From NCBI GenBank assembly GCA_003220265.1, contig QHRW01000020.1:16769-80768 (forward strand): a stretch of DNA of 64,000 bases. The letters run 5' to 3'. The notes below the pieces were generated by a model. That model was not told the DNA's origin. It saw only the letters and a list, made by a program, of their open reading frames with translations, and made no database searches. A program made the position numbers and the translations under genes. Source of the DNA: Candidatus Rokuibacteriota bacterium (GTDB lineage Bacteria > Methylomirabilota > Methylomirabilia > Rokubacteriales > CSP1-6). Positions 33,904 through 44,664 of this stretch are shown here, piece after piece; the first letter of the stretch is position 1, and every line of letters starts with the position of its first letter.

Positions 33904-34800
33904 ATGAAGCGCTCGGTCGTGTCGTTCATCGCGGTCGCCATCGTGCTCATCGGCACGGTACTCTCCGGATTCGCACAGCCGCCCGCTGGCCTGAAGATGT
34001 ACGTGTTCAGCTCGGGTCCGCTCACGATTGCCAAGAGCGCGCTCCAGTCCGGGGCCCCCAGCACCCAGGTCCAGGTCCCGGTCGGCTTCTTCGTCGTCAT
34101 GCATCCGAAGGGCAACTTCCTGTTCGACACCGGAAACAACGACAAAGTCATCAACGACCCGAGCTACTGGGGTCCGATGGCCCAGGCTCTGCAGGTCGTC
34201 CGCACCCCTGACGTCGCCATTGACACCCAGCTCAAGAAGATCAACCTCACGCCGAACGACATCAAGTACGTGGCCGTCGGCCACATGCACCTCGACCACG
34301 GCGGCAACGTCTGCAAGTTTCCCAATGCGACCTTCCTCGTTCAGAAGGACGAGATGAAGAACGCCGCCTGGCCGGAGCCGGGCACGGCCGGTCCGTACAT
34401 TCCCGGCGACGTCGCCTGCCTGCGCAATGGCATCGGCGAAGCGCTTCCGAACAAGTTCAAGATGGACCAGCTCGAGGGCGACATGGACGTGTTCGGTGAC
34501 CAGAGCGTCGTCATCAAGCGCTGGCCGGGCCACACACCGGGCAGCCAGATGGTGATCGTGCGTCTGCCGAAGACCGGCACCACCGTTCTCACCAGCGACA
34601 ACGTCTATTTCTCCGAGAACGTGACCAAGAACCTGCTCCCCGACATCTCGCTCGCCTACTACCCGACGGGCATCCTGAACGCGTATGAGTTCATTCGGGT
34701 GCTGCAGGGACGGGAGAACGCAAACTTCATGACCGCGCACGATCTCGATGGCCCCGCGTCCAAGGCGGCGAAGACCCACGCTCCGCAGATGTTCGAGTAG
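33904..34800 (+). CDS. Exported MBL-fold hydrolase resembling N-acyl homoserine lactonases
   Basis: This 298-residue protein has a signal peptide (VVSFIAVAIVLIGTVLSGFAQ). The mature part has the MBL motifs HMHLDHGGNVCKFPN, WPGHTPGSQM, LTSDNVYFSEN and a late AHD, in the arrangement of AHL-lactonase-like enzymes. A lactonase or quorum-quenching role is possible but not shown. ATG 33904 has a good ribosome site (GGAGGAAAAG). Its base composition is slightly less GC-biased than its neighbours. Confidence 0.82.
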   Translation: MKRSVVSFIAVAIVLIGTVLSGFAQPPAGLKMYVFSSGPLTIAKSALQSGAPSTQVQVPVGFFVVMHPKGNFLFDTGNNDKVINDPSYWGPMAQALQVVRTPDVAIDTQLKKINLTPNDIKYVAVGHMHLDHGGNVCKFPNATFLVQKDEMKNAAWPEPGTAGPYIPGDVACLRNGIGEALPNKFKMDQLEGDMDVFGDQSVVIKRWPGHTPGSQMVIVRLPKTGTTVLTSDNVYFSENVTKNLLPDISLAYYPTGILNAYEFIRVLQGRENANFMTAHDLDGPASKAAKTHAPQMFE

Positions 34801-34883
34801 CGCGTCACCCCACGCGGATTCGAAGTACGCGACCCGCCGGGGCGGATGCGCGCCCCGGCGGGAGTCATGAGCCCGATCACCTG

Positions 34884-35828
34884 ATGACCGCCGTCATCGC
34901 TGCCGAACAGCTCACCAAGTGGTACGGCCCCCGCCTCGCGGTTGACGACGTCTCCCTGACCGTCGGCCCCGGTGAGATCGTGGGCCTCCTCGGGCCGAAC
35001 GGGTCGGGCAAGACGACGATCCTGCGCATCCTCACCGGCTACCTGCAACCCTCGGCGGGGACCGCGCGCATCGCCGGTCTCGATGTCGTGGACGATTCGC
35101 TCGCCGCGCGCCGGCACGTCGGTTACGTGCCGGAGGATGCGCCGCTGTACGCCGGCATGGGCGTGCGCGAATTTCTTGTCTTCATGGGGCGGCTCAAGGG
35201 CTTGACGGCGACCGGAGTCACGGCCGCCGTCGATGCGGCCATGGAGCGCCTCGGCCTGGGGCCCATGCGATCCGTTCTCATCGGCAGGCTGTCACGGGGC
35301 TACCGGCAGCGCGTCGCCATTGCCCAGGCGCTGCTCGGGAATCCCGAGCTGCTCATCCTCGACGAGCCGACCAACGGGCTCGACCCGCGCCAGATCATCG
35401 AGATGCGCGAGCTCATCCGCTCCTTGGGTGGCGAGCGCACGATCCTCGTCACCTCGCATATCCTGGGCGAGATCGAGCGCGTGGCCGATCGTGTCGCGAT
35501 CCTGCTCGGGGGACGCCTCCTCGCGGTGCACGCGCTCCGCGCCTCGGGCCAGGGTCAGCGTCTACGCGTCTGCGTGCGGGGCGACGAGGAGGGCGTGCGC
35601 GCGTGCCTGTCACGCGTTCCCGGCGTGACCACCGTCGGCGCGCAGCCCGTGGCCGGCATGTCGCCGCCCACGTACGTCGTGGAGGCGGAGGGGCCGTCAG
35701 TGGCCGAGGCCGTGGCCGGCGCCGTGGTCGCGGCTGGATTCGGGCTTTTGACCATGGAGCCGATGCCGGTGGATCTGGAGGCCCTGTTCCTCCGGCTGAC
35801 GGGCGATCGACCGGGGGCAAGCGCGTGA
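34884..35828 (+). CDS. ABC transporter ATP-binding protein, GldA-type (cluster 2)
   Basis: This 314-residue ATPase is the paralogue of the one at 9622. Walker A GPNGSGKTT, signature LSRGYRQRVAIAQALL, Walker B LLILDEPTNGLDP and the switch His in VTSHILGE are all intact, and a C-terminal regulatory extension follows. The stop overlaps the permease GTG. The cluster continues with permease, GldG-like, a short DUF4340-like protein and HupE. Confidence 0.93.
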   Translation: MTAVIAAEQLTKWYGPRLAVDDVSLTVGPGEIVGLLGPNGSGKTTILRILTGYLQPSAGTARIAGLDVVDDSLAARRHVGYVPEDAPLYAGMGVREFLVFMGRLKGLTATGVTAAVDAAMERLGLGPMRSVLIGRLSRGYRQRVAIAQALLGNPELLILDEPTNGLDPRQIIEMRELIRSLGGERTILVTSHILGEIERVADRVAILLGGRLLAVHALRASGQGQRLRVCVRGDEEGVRACLSRVPGVTTVGAQPVAGMSPPTYVVEAEGPSVAEAVAGAVVAAGFGLLTMEPMPVDLEALFLRLTGDRPGASA

Positions 35829-36526
35829 GGAACTTCCTGACCCTGCTGTCGAAAGAGGAGAAAGCGGTCTTCTCGTCGCCGATCGCCTACGCCATCATCG
35901 CCGTCTACCTGCTGCTCATGGGTTTCACGTTCACGTTGATGCTGTTCCTCAACCGTACCGCCGAGCTGGTGCGCGTCTTCTTCCAGGCGGCCATCCTCTT
36001 CCTGCTCATCGTGCCAGTCGTCACGATGCGACTGCTGGCCGAGGAGCGCCGCAGCGGAACGCTCGAGCTCCTCCTGACGTCGCCCGTCCGGGAGATCGAG
36101 ATCGTGCTGGCGAAGTTCGTGGCGAGTCTGACCCTGGTGGCGCTCATGCTCCTGCTCACCGCCAGTGACGCCGTCGTCCTCGGGATGTACGCCGAACCCG
36201 ACTGGGGACCGATTTACAGCGGTTTCTTGGGCCTTGTCCTCCTGGGCGCCACGCTCGCCGCGCTCGGGCTCGTCATCTCGGGGCTGACCTCCAATCAGAT
36301 CGTGGCCGCCGTGGTGGCCATGGGGGTCGGCATCCTTCTCTGGATGATCGACTCGATCGGTCATCTGCTGCCCGACCCGTTCGATACGATCGTCACCAGC
36401 CTCTCGCTCGTCGCGCACTTCACTCCGTTCGCCACCGGCGCCCTGTTCCTGTCCGATCTCGGATTTTTCTTGACCGTCATCCTGGCGTGCCTGTTCCTCA
36501 GCGTGCGCACGCTGGCGCGACGCTAG
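35825..36526 (+). CDS. ABC-2 type permease, GldF-like (cluster 2)
   Basis: This 233-residue membrane protein has six helices and the signature RLLAEERRSGTLELLLTSPV. Its LTSNQIVAAVVAMGVG segment is the counterpart of the permease segment that was copied in cluster 1. GTG start overlaps the ATPase stop. It forms the membrane channel with the ATPase; cargo is unknown. Confidence 0.9.
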   Translation: MRNFLTLLSKEEKAVFSSPIAYAIIAVYLLLMGFTFTLMLFLNRTAELVRVFFQAAILFLLIVPVVTMRLLAEERRSGTLELLLTSPVREIEIVLAKFVASLTLVALMLLLTASDAVVLGMYAEPDWGPIYSGFLGLVLLGATLAALGLVISGLTSNQIVAAVVAMGVGILLWMIDSIGHLLPDPFDTIVTSLSLVAHFTPFATGALFLSDLGFFLTVILACLFLSVRTLARR

Positions 36527-36533
36527 GCCGCGC

Positions 36534-38066
36534 GTGAGCCGGCTCGACGTCGTCAATTCGCTGTGGTTCGCCGGCTGGCTGGTGGCCGTTCTCGTCCTCT
36601 TTGCGCTCGGCGTCCGGCTTCCGCTTCAGGTCCGCCGGCGGCGCCCGGCGGCTTTCGGCTACACGGCGGCCATCGTCGCCGGGGTCGCGGCCGTGGCCGC
36701 GCTCGCCAACATCGCGCTGGTCCGTCACGACGTGCACTTCGACTTGACCCGCGAACGGGTCTTCACGCCGTCGCGGCAGGCGGAAAACGTGGTGGACGCT
36801 CTCCGGCAGGATGTGAAGCTGACGTACTTCTACCAGGCGCAAGACTCGGCGGGAAAGCGCGCTCGGGACATGGTCGAGGTCCTGGGGCGTCGCAATGCCC
36901 GACTGCGCGTGCGCACGGTGGATCCCGACCGGCAGCCCACCGTCGCCGATACCTACGGTGTGCGCATCTATAACGCGGCCGTGCTCGAGACGGAGGGCCG
37001 GCGCGTTCAGGTCATGAGTACCGACGAGGACCAGATTGCGCTCGGCATCCTCCGCGTGCTGCGGCAGCGCCTGACCACGATCTGCTTCGTCGAGGGCCAC
37101 AACGAGTATCCCATCGACAACTTCGAGTTCCATACCCACTTCGAGGGGCTGGCCGGACACAGTCATGGCGAAGGCGGCTCCGGCGTGGTGCTGATGAAGG
37201 GGCACGGGGCAGGGCGCATGCGGCGCGCTCTCGAGGCCGTCGGGTACGAGATCCGCCGGATCGTCCCCGCGACGTTGTCGGCGATTCCGCCAGAGTGCGC
37301 GGCCGTCGTCGATCTCAATCCTCGCACGATGTACCTGCCGCATGAGAGCGACGTGCTGGCCGCCTACCTGGCGGGCGGGGGCACCGCGCTCCTCGCGTAC
37401 GATCTTGGCTTCGTGATCGAGCCGCGCCTGGCGGCCACGCTGCGCCGCGTCGGTATCGTGGTCGAACCGGACGTGGTCGTCGATCCCCTCGACCACTACG
37501 CGACCGACCCTGAGGTGGTGGCCGTTCCCGTCTACGAACCGCACCCGATCACCAGGCAGGTGGCGCTGTCATTCTTCCCGGGCATCCGCTCGATCACGCT
37601 GCTGCCGACCCCGTCGGACGTCACGCTTGCCCCGCTCTTCCGCAGCAGTCCGGACAGCTACACTCGGCACGTCCGGACGGCTGCCGAGCGCGAGCCGGAC
37701 GCCGAGGGCGCGGCGGCCAGGCGCGCGCCGGACCGGGTCGGCCGGCAGGTGCTCGCGGCCGCGGCGGAGGGGCGATGGCCCGGGGGTGGCTCGGACGCCA
37801 AGGCTTTTCGGCTGATCGTGATCGGCGACGGAGACTTCGCGAGCAATTCGTTCCTGCCATACATGGGCAACGGCGATCTCGCGGTTTCCATGGTGCGCTG
37901 GCTCGTCCGCGAGGAGCACGCGCCCTCGGTCGCCCCGCGCATCCCGGTGCCGCCGCTCGTCCTCCTGACCAAGCGTCAGATGCGACAGATTTTCCTGGGA
38001 ATCGAGATCGTCCTTCCCCTCGGCGTCATCCTGTGCGGCGCCGGGGTGTGGTGGCGACGACGGTAG
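36534..38066 (+). CDS. GldG-like ABC-associated extracytoplasmic protein (cluster 2, intact)
   Basis: This 510-residue protein has two N-terminal helices, an extracytoplasmic domain (VHFDLTRERVFTPSRQAENVV, VKLTYFYQAQDS, VEGHNEYPIDNFEFHTHF, LLAYDLGFVIEPRLAATL) and one C-terminal helix, the GldG layout. Compared with it, the cluster 1 copy lacks the part between DLT and VEGH. Residues about 199-215 are His-rich (HTHFEGLAGHSHGEGG), which suggests metal binding; this is notable with hupE three genes on. A Glu/Arg/Ala insertion follows near 380. Confidence 0.82.
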   Translation: MSRLDVVNSLWFAGWLVAVLVLFALGVRLPLQVRRRRPAAFGYTAAIVAGVAAVAALANIALVRHDVHFDLTRERVFTPSRQAENVVDALRQDVKLTYFYQAQDSAGKRARDMVEVLGRRNARLRVRTVDPDRQPTVADTYGVRIYNAAVLETEGRRVQVMSTDEDQIALGILRVLRQRLTTICFVEGHNEYPIDNFEFHTHFEGLAGHSHGEGGSGVVLMKGHGAGRMRRALEAVGYEIRRIVPATLSAIPPECAAVVDLNPRTMYLPHESDVLAAYLAGGGTALLAYDLGFVIEPRLAATLRRVGIVVEPDVVVDPLDHYATDPEVVAVPVYEPHPITRQVALSFFPGIRSITLLPTPSDVTLAPLFRSSPDSYTRHVRTAAEREPDAEGAAARRAPDRVGRQVLAAAAEGRWPGGGSDAKAFRLIVIGDGDFASNSFLPYMGNGDLAVSMVRWLVREEHAPSVAPRIPVPPLVLLTKRQMRQIFLGIEIVLPLGVILCGAGVWWRRR

Positions 38067-38608
38067 CCCGGCCCGGTCGCCTGGTCGGAATTGGCGGCGC
38101 CCTGGCGGCCCTGGCACTGCTGACTGCGATGGCGCTATCCGGCCGCGTGCCGGAGAGCGGCCAGCTCGTCCGCTTCGTGCCCGCCGGCGTCCTTCCCGAG
38201 GCGCCGGCGCAGATTGATCGTGTCGAGCTCACCGCTGGCGCCCGGCGGTGGGTCTTCGCGCGAAAGGCCGACGGATGGAGCGTCGAGCCCGGATCGCGCC
38301 CCGTACCTGCCTCGCTCGCGACCCACCTCGATGATTCAATCAAGTTCATGCACGTCTCGGCGCCGATCCGCGTCCTGGCGCGGACGGAATGGGCGCCGCA
38401 AGGTCTGCGGGAATTCGGCCTGGATCCGCCTGCCTACAGCGCGACTGTGTTCAAAGGTCAGCGACGGCTCCTCGCCGCCAACTTCGGCGCCCAGAACCCC
38501 CAGAAGGTGCTTCAGTACATGCGGATCGAGGGGCAGGACGAGCTCTACGTCATGTCCCGTTTCGTCGGGGCGGCCTGGGAACAGGCGCTGGTCGAGGCGG
38601 GACGTTGA
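38048..38608 (+). CDS. Short DUF4340-like envelope protein (cluster 2)
   Basis: This 186-residue protein has one N-terminal helix (GALAALALLTAMALSG) and one DUF4340-like unit (IDRVELTAGARRWVFARKADGWSVEPGSRPV, LREFGLDPPAYSATVFKGQRRLLAANFG). It is a third the length of the cluster 1 protein. The GTG start (38048 or 38051) overlaps the GldG-like gene by up to 19 bases, and the stop overlaps hupE, so it is tightly coupled in the operon. Assignment rests on the repeat pattern and position. Confidence 0.7.
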   Translation: MVATTVARPGRLVGIGGALAALALLTAMALSGRVPESGQLVRFVPAGVLPEAPAQIDRVELTAGARRWVFARKADGWSVEPGSRPVPASLATHLDDSIKFMHVSAPIRVLARTEWAPQGLREFGLDPPAYSATVFKGQRRLLAANFGAQNPQKVLQYMRIEGQDELYVMSRFVGAAWEQALVEAGR

Positions 38609-39663
38609 GGCGAGCGCGCATCGTCCTGGTGCTCGCACTGCTCTTCCTGATGGACGGCGCGGCGAGCGGCCGAGCCCACACGGGGGGAAGCACGGGCTAT
38701 GCCTCGGTCACCGTGCATGGGAGCACTGTCCGCTACCGTGTGACGCTGCCTGCTGCCGCATTGACGTCGCAGCTCGCCGAGGATCTGCGCCTCACGCGCT
38801 TAGCCAGCGTGTCGGCCCGCGAGCGCCTGCTCGATGTGATCCGCCGCACGATCACGTTGCGCGGGGATGGGGTGCGCTGTGAGCCTGGCCCCGGCGAGGT
38901 GCAGCCCGCCGCGTTCGATGCGCCAACCGTCACCATGCTCGTGGACTTCGCCTGCCCGCGTGGGTTGCGCCAACTGGAGATCCGCGACGACATCTTCGAT
39001 GTGCTCGGCGACAACCACCACACACTCGCGAAGCTCGAGTGGTCCGGTGGAACGCGCCAGTTCGCGTTCGAGCCGACGGATCGGCAAGCCCGTTTCAGCC
39101 TCGGTGAGGCCACCACGCGGGATGCGGGCAGCTTCGTGCTGCTCGGCGTCGAGCACATCCTGACCGGCTGGGATCATCTGCTCTTTCTGCTGGGACTCCT
39201 CCTCCGTGGCGGCGGCTGGCTCTCGCTGACCAAGATCATCACGGCGTTCACGCTCGCGCACAGCGTGACGCTCGCGCTGGCGGTGCTCGACGTGGTGGCC
39301 ATCCCGGACCGGCTCGTGGAGGCCGTCATCGCGCTCTCGATCGCGTTCGTGGCCGCCGAGAACCTGGTGCTCACGCCGGTCGTGTCGCGGCGGTGGCTGG
39401 TGAGCTTTTGCTTCGGGCTCGTGCACGGCTTCGGCTTCTCCTCGGCGCTCCGCGAGCTCGGTCTTCCGAGCCACGGCCTGCTGCTCTCGCTGTTCGGGTT
39501 CAACGTGGGGGTCGAGCTGGGACAGGCGCTGGTGGTGGCGGTGGCGCTGCCGGCGCTCGTGCTCGTGCGCCGGACGCGCTGGGAGCGGCCGATGATCCGG
39601 AGCGCCTCGCTGGCGATCCTACTCGTGGGCGTCGTGCTGTTCGTGGAACGGACGCTCTTCTGA
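38605..39663 (+). CDS. hupE: HupE/UreJ-family membrane protein
   Basis: This 352-residue protein has a signal-like N-terminus, a soluble N-terminal domain (about residues 25-165) and a C-terminal HupE/UreJ module with about six helices: VEHILTGWDHLLFLLGLLL, IITAFTLAHSVTLALAV and CFGLVHGFGFSSALREL, with His/Asp residues suited to Ni2+ or Co2+. The start is TTG overlapping the upstream stop (TTGA). Being last in ABC cluster 2, it may link that exporter to metal handling; no hydrogenase or urease gene is adjacent. Confidence 0.85.
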   Translation: MRRARIVLVLALLFLMDGAASGRAHTGGSTGYASVTVHGSTVRYRVTLPAAALTSQLAEDLRLTRLASVSARERLLDVIRRTITLRGDGVRCEPGPGEVQPAAFDAPTVTMLVDFACPRGLRQLEIRDDIFDVLGDNHHTLAKLEWSGGTRQFAFEPTDRQARFSLGEATTRDAGSFVLLGVEHILTGWDHLLFLLGLLLRGGGWLSLTKIITAFTLAHSVTLALAVLDVVAIPDRLVEAVIALSIAFVAAENLVLTPVVSRRWLVSFCFGLVHGFGFSSALRELGLPSHGLLLSLFGFNVGVELGQALVVAVALPALVLVRRTRWERPMIRSASLAILLVGVVLFVERTLF

Positions 39664-40331
39664 GCGGCGCCCGCGAAGGCCTCGTCGCGTCGCTGGCGCT
39701 GGTGCCCTCCGTCTTCGTCTACGGCACCGTGTTCGGCGGGCTGGCGGTGCAGGCGGGACTGCGCCCGCTGGAAGTGTGGGGGATGTCGGTGCTCGTCTTC
39801 GCCGGCGCCTCGCAGTTCGTGGCGGTGCCCCTGCTGGCGGCCGGCGCGCCGGCGGCGGCCATCGTGCTCACGACGTACGTCATCAACATGCGCCACTACC
39901 TGATGGCGGCCACGCTGGCGCCGTCGTTCCGGGCGTTCCCGCGCGGATGGCTGGCCCTCGTCGCGCACGTCATCAACGACGAGTCGTTCGCGGTGGCGGT
40001 GGCGCGGCGACATCCGCCGGACCCATGGGTGTTCATCGGCAGTGCGGCCGCGGTGTCGGGCGCGTTCCTCGCCGGCGTCGCGGTGGGCACGCCGCTCGGC
40101 GGCCTGGTGGCGGACCCGGCCCGCTGGGGACTCGACTTCGCGTTCCCGGCCGTGTTCCTGGCCCTCGTGGCGCTGCAGCTTCGTCGCCCGGCCGACTGGG
40201 TGGTGGCGCTGATGGCGGCGGCGCTCGCCGTCGCCATCGCGCGGGTGCTGCCCGGCACCTGGCACATCGTGATCGCGGGATTCGTCGTGAGCGCGCTGGC
40301 CGCGCTCGTCCTGCAGCCGGAGACGGCGTGA
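39660..40331 (+). CDS. azlC: AzlC-family branched-chain amino acid exporter large subunit
   Basis: This 223-residue membrane protein matches AzlC: REGLVASLALVPSVFVYGTVFGGLA, VLVFAGASQFVAVPLLAAGAP, VINMRHYLMAATLAPSF and HVINDESFAVA. With AzlD it exports branched-chain amino acids. No ATG, GTG or TTG precedes the conserved REGL segment after the hupE stop, so a CTG at 39660 (overlapping TGA) is the best start; a GTG at 39702 would cut into the first helix. Confidence 0.85.
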   Translation: MSGAREGLVASLALVPSVFVYGTVFGGLAVQAGLRPLEVWGMSVLVFAGASQFVAVPLLAAGAPAAAIVLTTYVINMRHYLMAATLAPSFRAFPRGWLALVAHVINDESFAVAVARRHPPDPWVFIGSAAAVSGAFLAGVAVGTPLGGLVADPARWGLDFAFPAVFLALVALQLRRPADWVVALMAAALAVAIARVLPGTWHIVIAGFVVSALAALVLQPETA

Positions 40332-40660
40332 GAAGCGAGGTGTGGCTCGTGATCGCCGGCATGGCGATCGTCACGTATTTCACGCGCGCGCCGCTCCTGT
40401 TCGTGCTCGCGCGCCGCCCGCTGCCGCCACGCCTGCGCCTGTGGCTTCGGCTCATCCCGCTCGCCGTGCTGCCGGCCATCGCGCTGCCGATGGTCCTCGT
40501 GGAGCGGGATGCGGCCGGCGCGCGCCTCGCGCTGTCGCTCGCCCATCCGCCGCTCTGGGGCGCGGTCGTCGTGTTCGCGCTGGCGGCGCTGCGCGTGAAC
40601 CTGCTCCTCACCGTCGCCCTGGGAGTCGCCGTGGTGGCGCTGCTGCGGGCGCTGGCGTAA
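40328..40660 (+). CDS. azlD: AzlD-family small subunit of the branched-chain amino acid exporter
   Basis: This 110-residue protein has about four hydrophobic helices and the AzlD motifs IAGMAIVTYFTRAPLLFVLARR and LRLIPLAVLPAIALPMVL. GTG start overlaps the azlC stop (GTGA), as is normal for this pair. Confidence 0.87.
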   Translation: MRSEVWLVIAGMAIVTYFTRAPLLFVLARRPLPPRLRLWLRLIPLAVLPAIALPMVLVERDAAGARLALSLAHPPLWGAVVVFALAALRVNLLLTVALGVAVVALLRALA

Positions 40661-40672
40661 GATGCTCACCGC

Positions 40673-42387
<1,715 letters not shown>

Positions 42388-42400
<13 letters not shown>

Positions 42401-43338
42401 TCTTCGCCGTTGTCGTCTTCGTCGTCGGGTTCGCGGTCTACAGCGCGCTGAAGCGTCAGACGCTGCTCACGGGGCCGATGGCCGTCATCGCCGCGCGCCT
42501 GGTTCTGGCCTTCACCATCGGCATTCCGCTGCTCATCGTCCTCTTCTCGGTGTTCCGGATCATCCCGGCCGGCCACGTGGGCGTGAAGGTGCTGTTCGGC
42601 CAGGTCGAGCAGCAGCCGCTGCGCGAGGGTCTCAACGTCGTCCTGAACCCGCTCTACGACGTCGTCGACATGGACGTGCGCGTGGTGAAGCACGCCGCCC
42701 GCTACGACGCCGCCTCCAAGGACCTGCAGGCCGTCCACGTGGAGATGGTCCTCAACTATCGCGTCATGCCGGACCGCGCGCCCGAGGTGTACCGCAACAT
42801 CGGGCCGAACTTCTCCAGCGTCATCATCGATCCGGCCGCCCAGGAAGTGCTCAAGGCCAACACGGCCACGCACAACGCGGAGGAGATCCTGCTGCAGCGG
42901 CCGCAGATCAAGGCGGACGTGCAGCGCGATCTCACCGCGTGGCTGGCCAAGTACGGCCTCGAGATGAAGGAGGCCGCGCTGGCCAACATCCGCTTCGACC
43001 CGGCCTACGAGAAGGCCGTCGAGTCCAAGCAGATCGAGCAGCAGAAGGCCGAGCAGAAGCGCTACGAGCTCATCCAGGCCCAGCGCCAGGCCGAGATCGT
43101 CGCCGCCGAGGCCAAGGGCAAGGGCGACGCCGCCCTCGCGGAGGCGCGCGGCGTGGCCGACGCGTTGCGCCTGAAGGGCGAGGCCGAGGCCACCTACAAC
43201 GCCCGGGTGTCGGCCTCGCTGACGCCCGTCCTCATCCAGCAGCAGTACCTGGCGCGCTGGGACGGCCGGCTGCCGCAGTACAGCTTCGGCGGCAACGCCG
43301 TGCCGTTCGTGCAGGTCCCCGGCGCCCCCACCCGCTAG
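42388..43338 (+). CDS. SPFH/prohibitin-family membrane protein
   Basis: This 316-residue protein has two N-terminal hydrophobic stretches (LIFAVVVFVVGFAVYSAL and VLAFTIGIPLLIVLFSVF), an SPFH domain (IIPAGHVGVKVLFGQVEQQPLREGLNVVLNP) and a C-terminal coiled coil (EQQKAEQKRYELIQAQRQAEIVAAEAKGKGDAALAEARG). Prohibitin-type proteins assemble into large membrane rings that protect proteases and organise membranes. The start overlaps the thyX end by 13 bases. Confidence 0.9.
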
Positions 43339-43414
43339 CCATCCGATCGCCCGCGCTGACGCGCGGCGGCTCGCTTGCGCTCCCGCCGCCGGCCCGCGAT
43401 AATGGCGGCCTCAT

Positions 43415-43430
43415 GATTGGTCGCCCAATC
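43415..43430. promoter_or_regulatory. BetI/TetR-like operator palindrome
   Basis: GATTGG and CCAATC flank TCGC in a perfect 6-4-6 palindrome, followed by AT-rich CAAATTAAAC, 69 bases before the TetR gene. The GATTGG half-site resembles known BetI boxes (family knowledge). Autoregulation of the TetR gene is likely. Confidence 0.55.
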
Positions 43431-43498
43431 AAATTAAACGCCGGGGCGCCGGCGCGCCCCACCCGAACGGACGGTGACGCCTGAGCCCCAAGGTCGGC

Positions 43499-44092
43499 AT
43501 GGCCCCCCTGCGGCGCGAGCAGATCGTGCGGGCCACCATCCGCTGCCTGGCCCGCGAGGGCTACACCCGGCTGACCATGAAGAAGGTCGCCCGCGAGGCC
43601 GGCGTCAGCCAGGGCATCCTCCACTACTACTTCGCCGACAAGCGCGCCATGCTGGTGGCCACCCTCACCGCCGTCAGCCGCGACCTCGACCGGCGCGTGG
43701 CCGCCGCCCAGTCCCGGGCCCGCCGCGATCCGACCGCTCGCCTGCGCGCGCTGGTCCGCACCTGCCTGGAGGTGGCGGTGCGGCGCCCGGAATTCTGGGT
43801 GGTGTTCCTCGAGTTCTGGGGCGAGATGGCGCACGACCGGCGGCTCCGAACCGTGAACGCCGAGGTCTACGCGCGCACGCGGAAGCTGCTCGCGCGGCTG
43901 ATCGCCGACGGCGTGCGGGCGGGGCGCTTCCGCGCCGTCGAGCCCGAGCGGGCGGCCGCGGTGGTGCTGGGGCTCGTCGACGGCGTGTCGCTGCAGCTCA
44001 CCTTCGATCCGCGCGCGTTCAGCGTGGCCGAGGCCGCCCGTCTGTGTGACGAGGCGCTCGGCCGCTACCTCGACGAGGAGGCATCGCGATGA
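43499..44092 (+). CDS. TetR-family regulator, BetI-like
   Basis: This 197-residue repressor has the N-terminal helix-turn-helix IRCLAREGYTRLTMKKVAREAGVSQGILHYYFADKRAML and a C-terminal ligand domain (LVRTCLEVAVRRPEFWVVFLEFWGEMA), close to the BetI subgroup. An in-frame stop upstream fixes the ATG at 43499. It overlaps the DinB-family gene by 4 bases (ATGA), so the two are coexpressed. No choline genes are nearby, so its ligand is open. Confidence 0.87.
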   Translation: MAPLRREQIVRATIRCLAREGYTRLTMKKVAREAGVSQGILHYYFADKRAMLVATLTAVSRDLDRRVAAAQSRARRDPTARLRALVRTCLEVAVRRPEFWVVFLEFWGEMAHDRRLRTVNAEVYARTRKLLARLIADGVRAGRFRAVEPERAAAVVLGLVDGVSLQLTFDPRAFSVAEAARLCDEALGRYLDEEASR

Positions 44093-44664
44093 CCCCAGCC
44101 CTCACCAAGGCCGAGACCGAGGCGCGCGAGCGCGCCGAGGCGTACTTCACCAGCAAGGCGGCGCTGCCGCCCGCCGAAGTCTGCGCGCAGGTCGCGGCGG
44201 CGTTCGACTCGCTCGACGCCGTGCTGGCCGAGGTGGTGCCGGCCCGCGCCACCGTGCGGCCGCGGCCGGACGAGTGGTCGGCGCAGGAGGTGCTCGATCA
44301 CCTGGTGGAGACGTTCCGCCCGGGCATCGACGAGCTGCGCTGCGTGCTGGCCGATCAGCGGCCGCCCGGCGAGCCGATCCCGGCGGCGCTCCGCTCCAAG
44401 GCGCCGACGCTGCGACCATGGCCGTGGCTGCTCGACGAGCTGCGCCGTCAACGACGCGACGTGCTGGACCTGCTGGGCGCCGTCCCGGCCGACTTCGCCG
44501 GCCGCGCGGTGGCGCCCATCGTCATGGTCGTCAACGTGCCCGGCGGCGAGCCCCTGCACTGGGTGCAGGACATCGAGTGGAAGGCCTACACGCTGGTCTC
44601 CTGGCGGCTGCACACGATCGACCACCTGAAGCAGATCAAGAAGGGCCTCGCCGCCGGCGGCTAA
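44089..44664 (+). CDS. DinB-family putative metal-dependent enzyme
   Basis: This 191-residue protein has the four-helix DinB/YfiT pattern: RPRPDEWSAQEVLDHLVETF with the first metal His, and WRLHTIDHLKQIKKGL at the C-terminus with two more. Such proteins bind Ni or Zn and often act as thiol transferases; the substrate here is unknown. Its end overlaps the convergent HTH gene by 4 bases. Confidence 0.78.
   Translation: MTPALTKAETEARERAEAYFTSKAALPPAEVCAQVAAAFDSLDAVLAEVVPARATVRPRPDEWSAQEVLDHLVETFRPGIDELRCVLADQRPPGEPIPAALRSKAPTLRPWPWLLDELRRQRRDVLDLLGAVPADFAGRAVAPIVMVVNVPGGEPLHWVQDIEWKAYTLVSWRLHTIDHLKQIKKGLAAGG

Noticed and set aside
38605..39663. Hydrogenase accessory gene belonging to the Ehr-type complex
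   Set aside because: It is 12 kb away, on a different operon that starts with an ABC transporter, and the Ehr-type complex has no nickel site.
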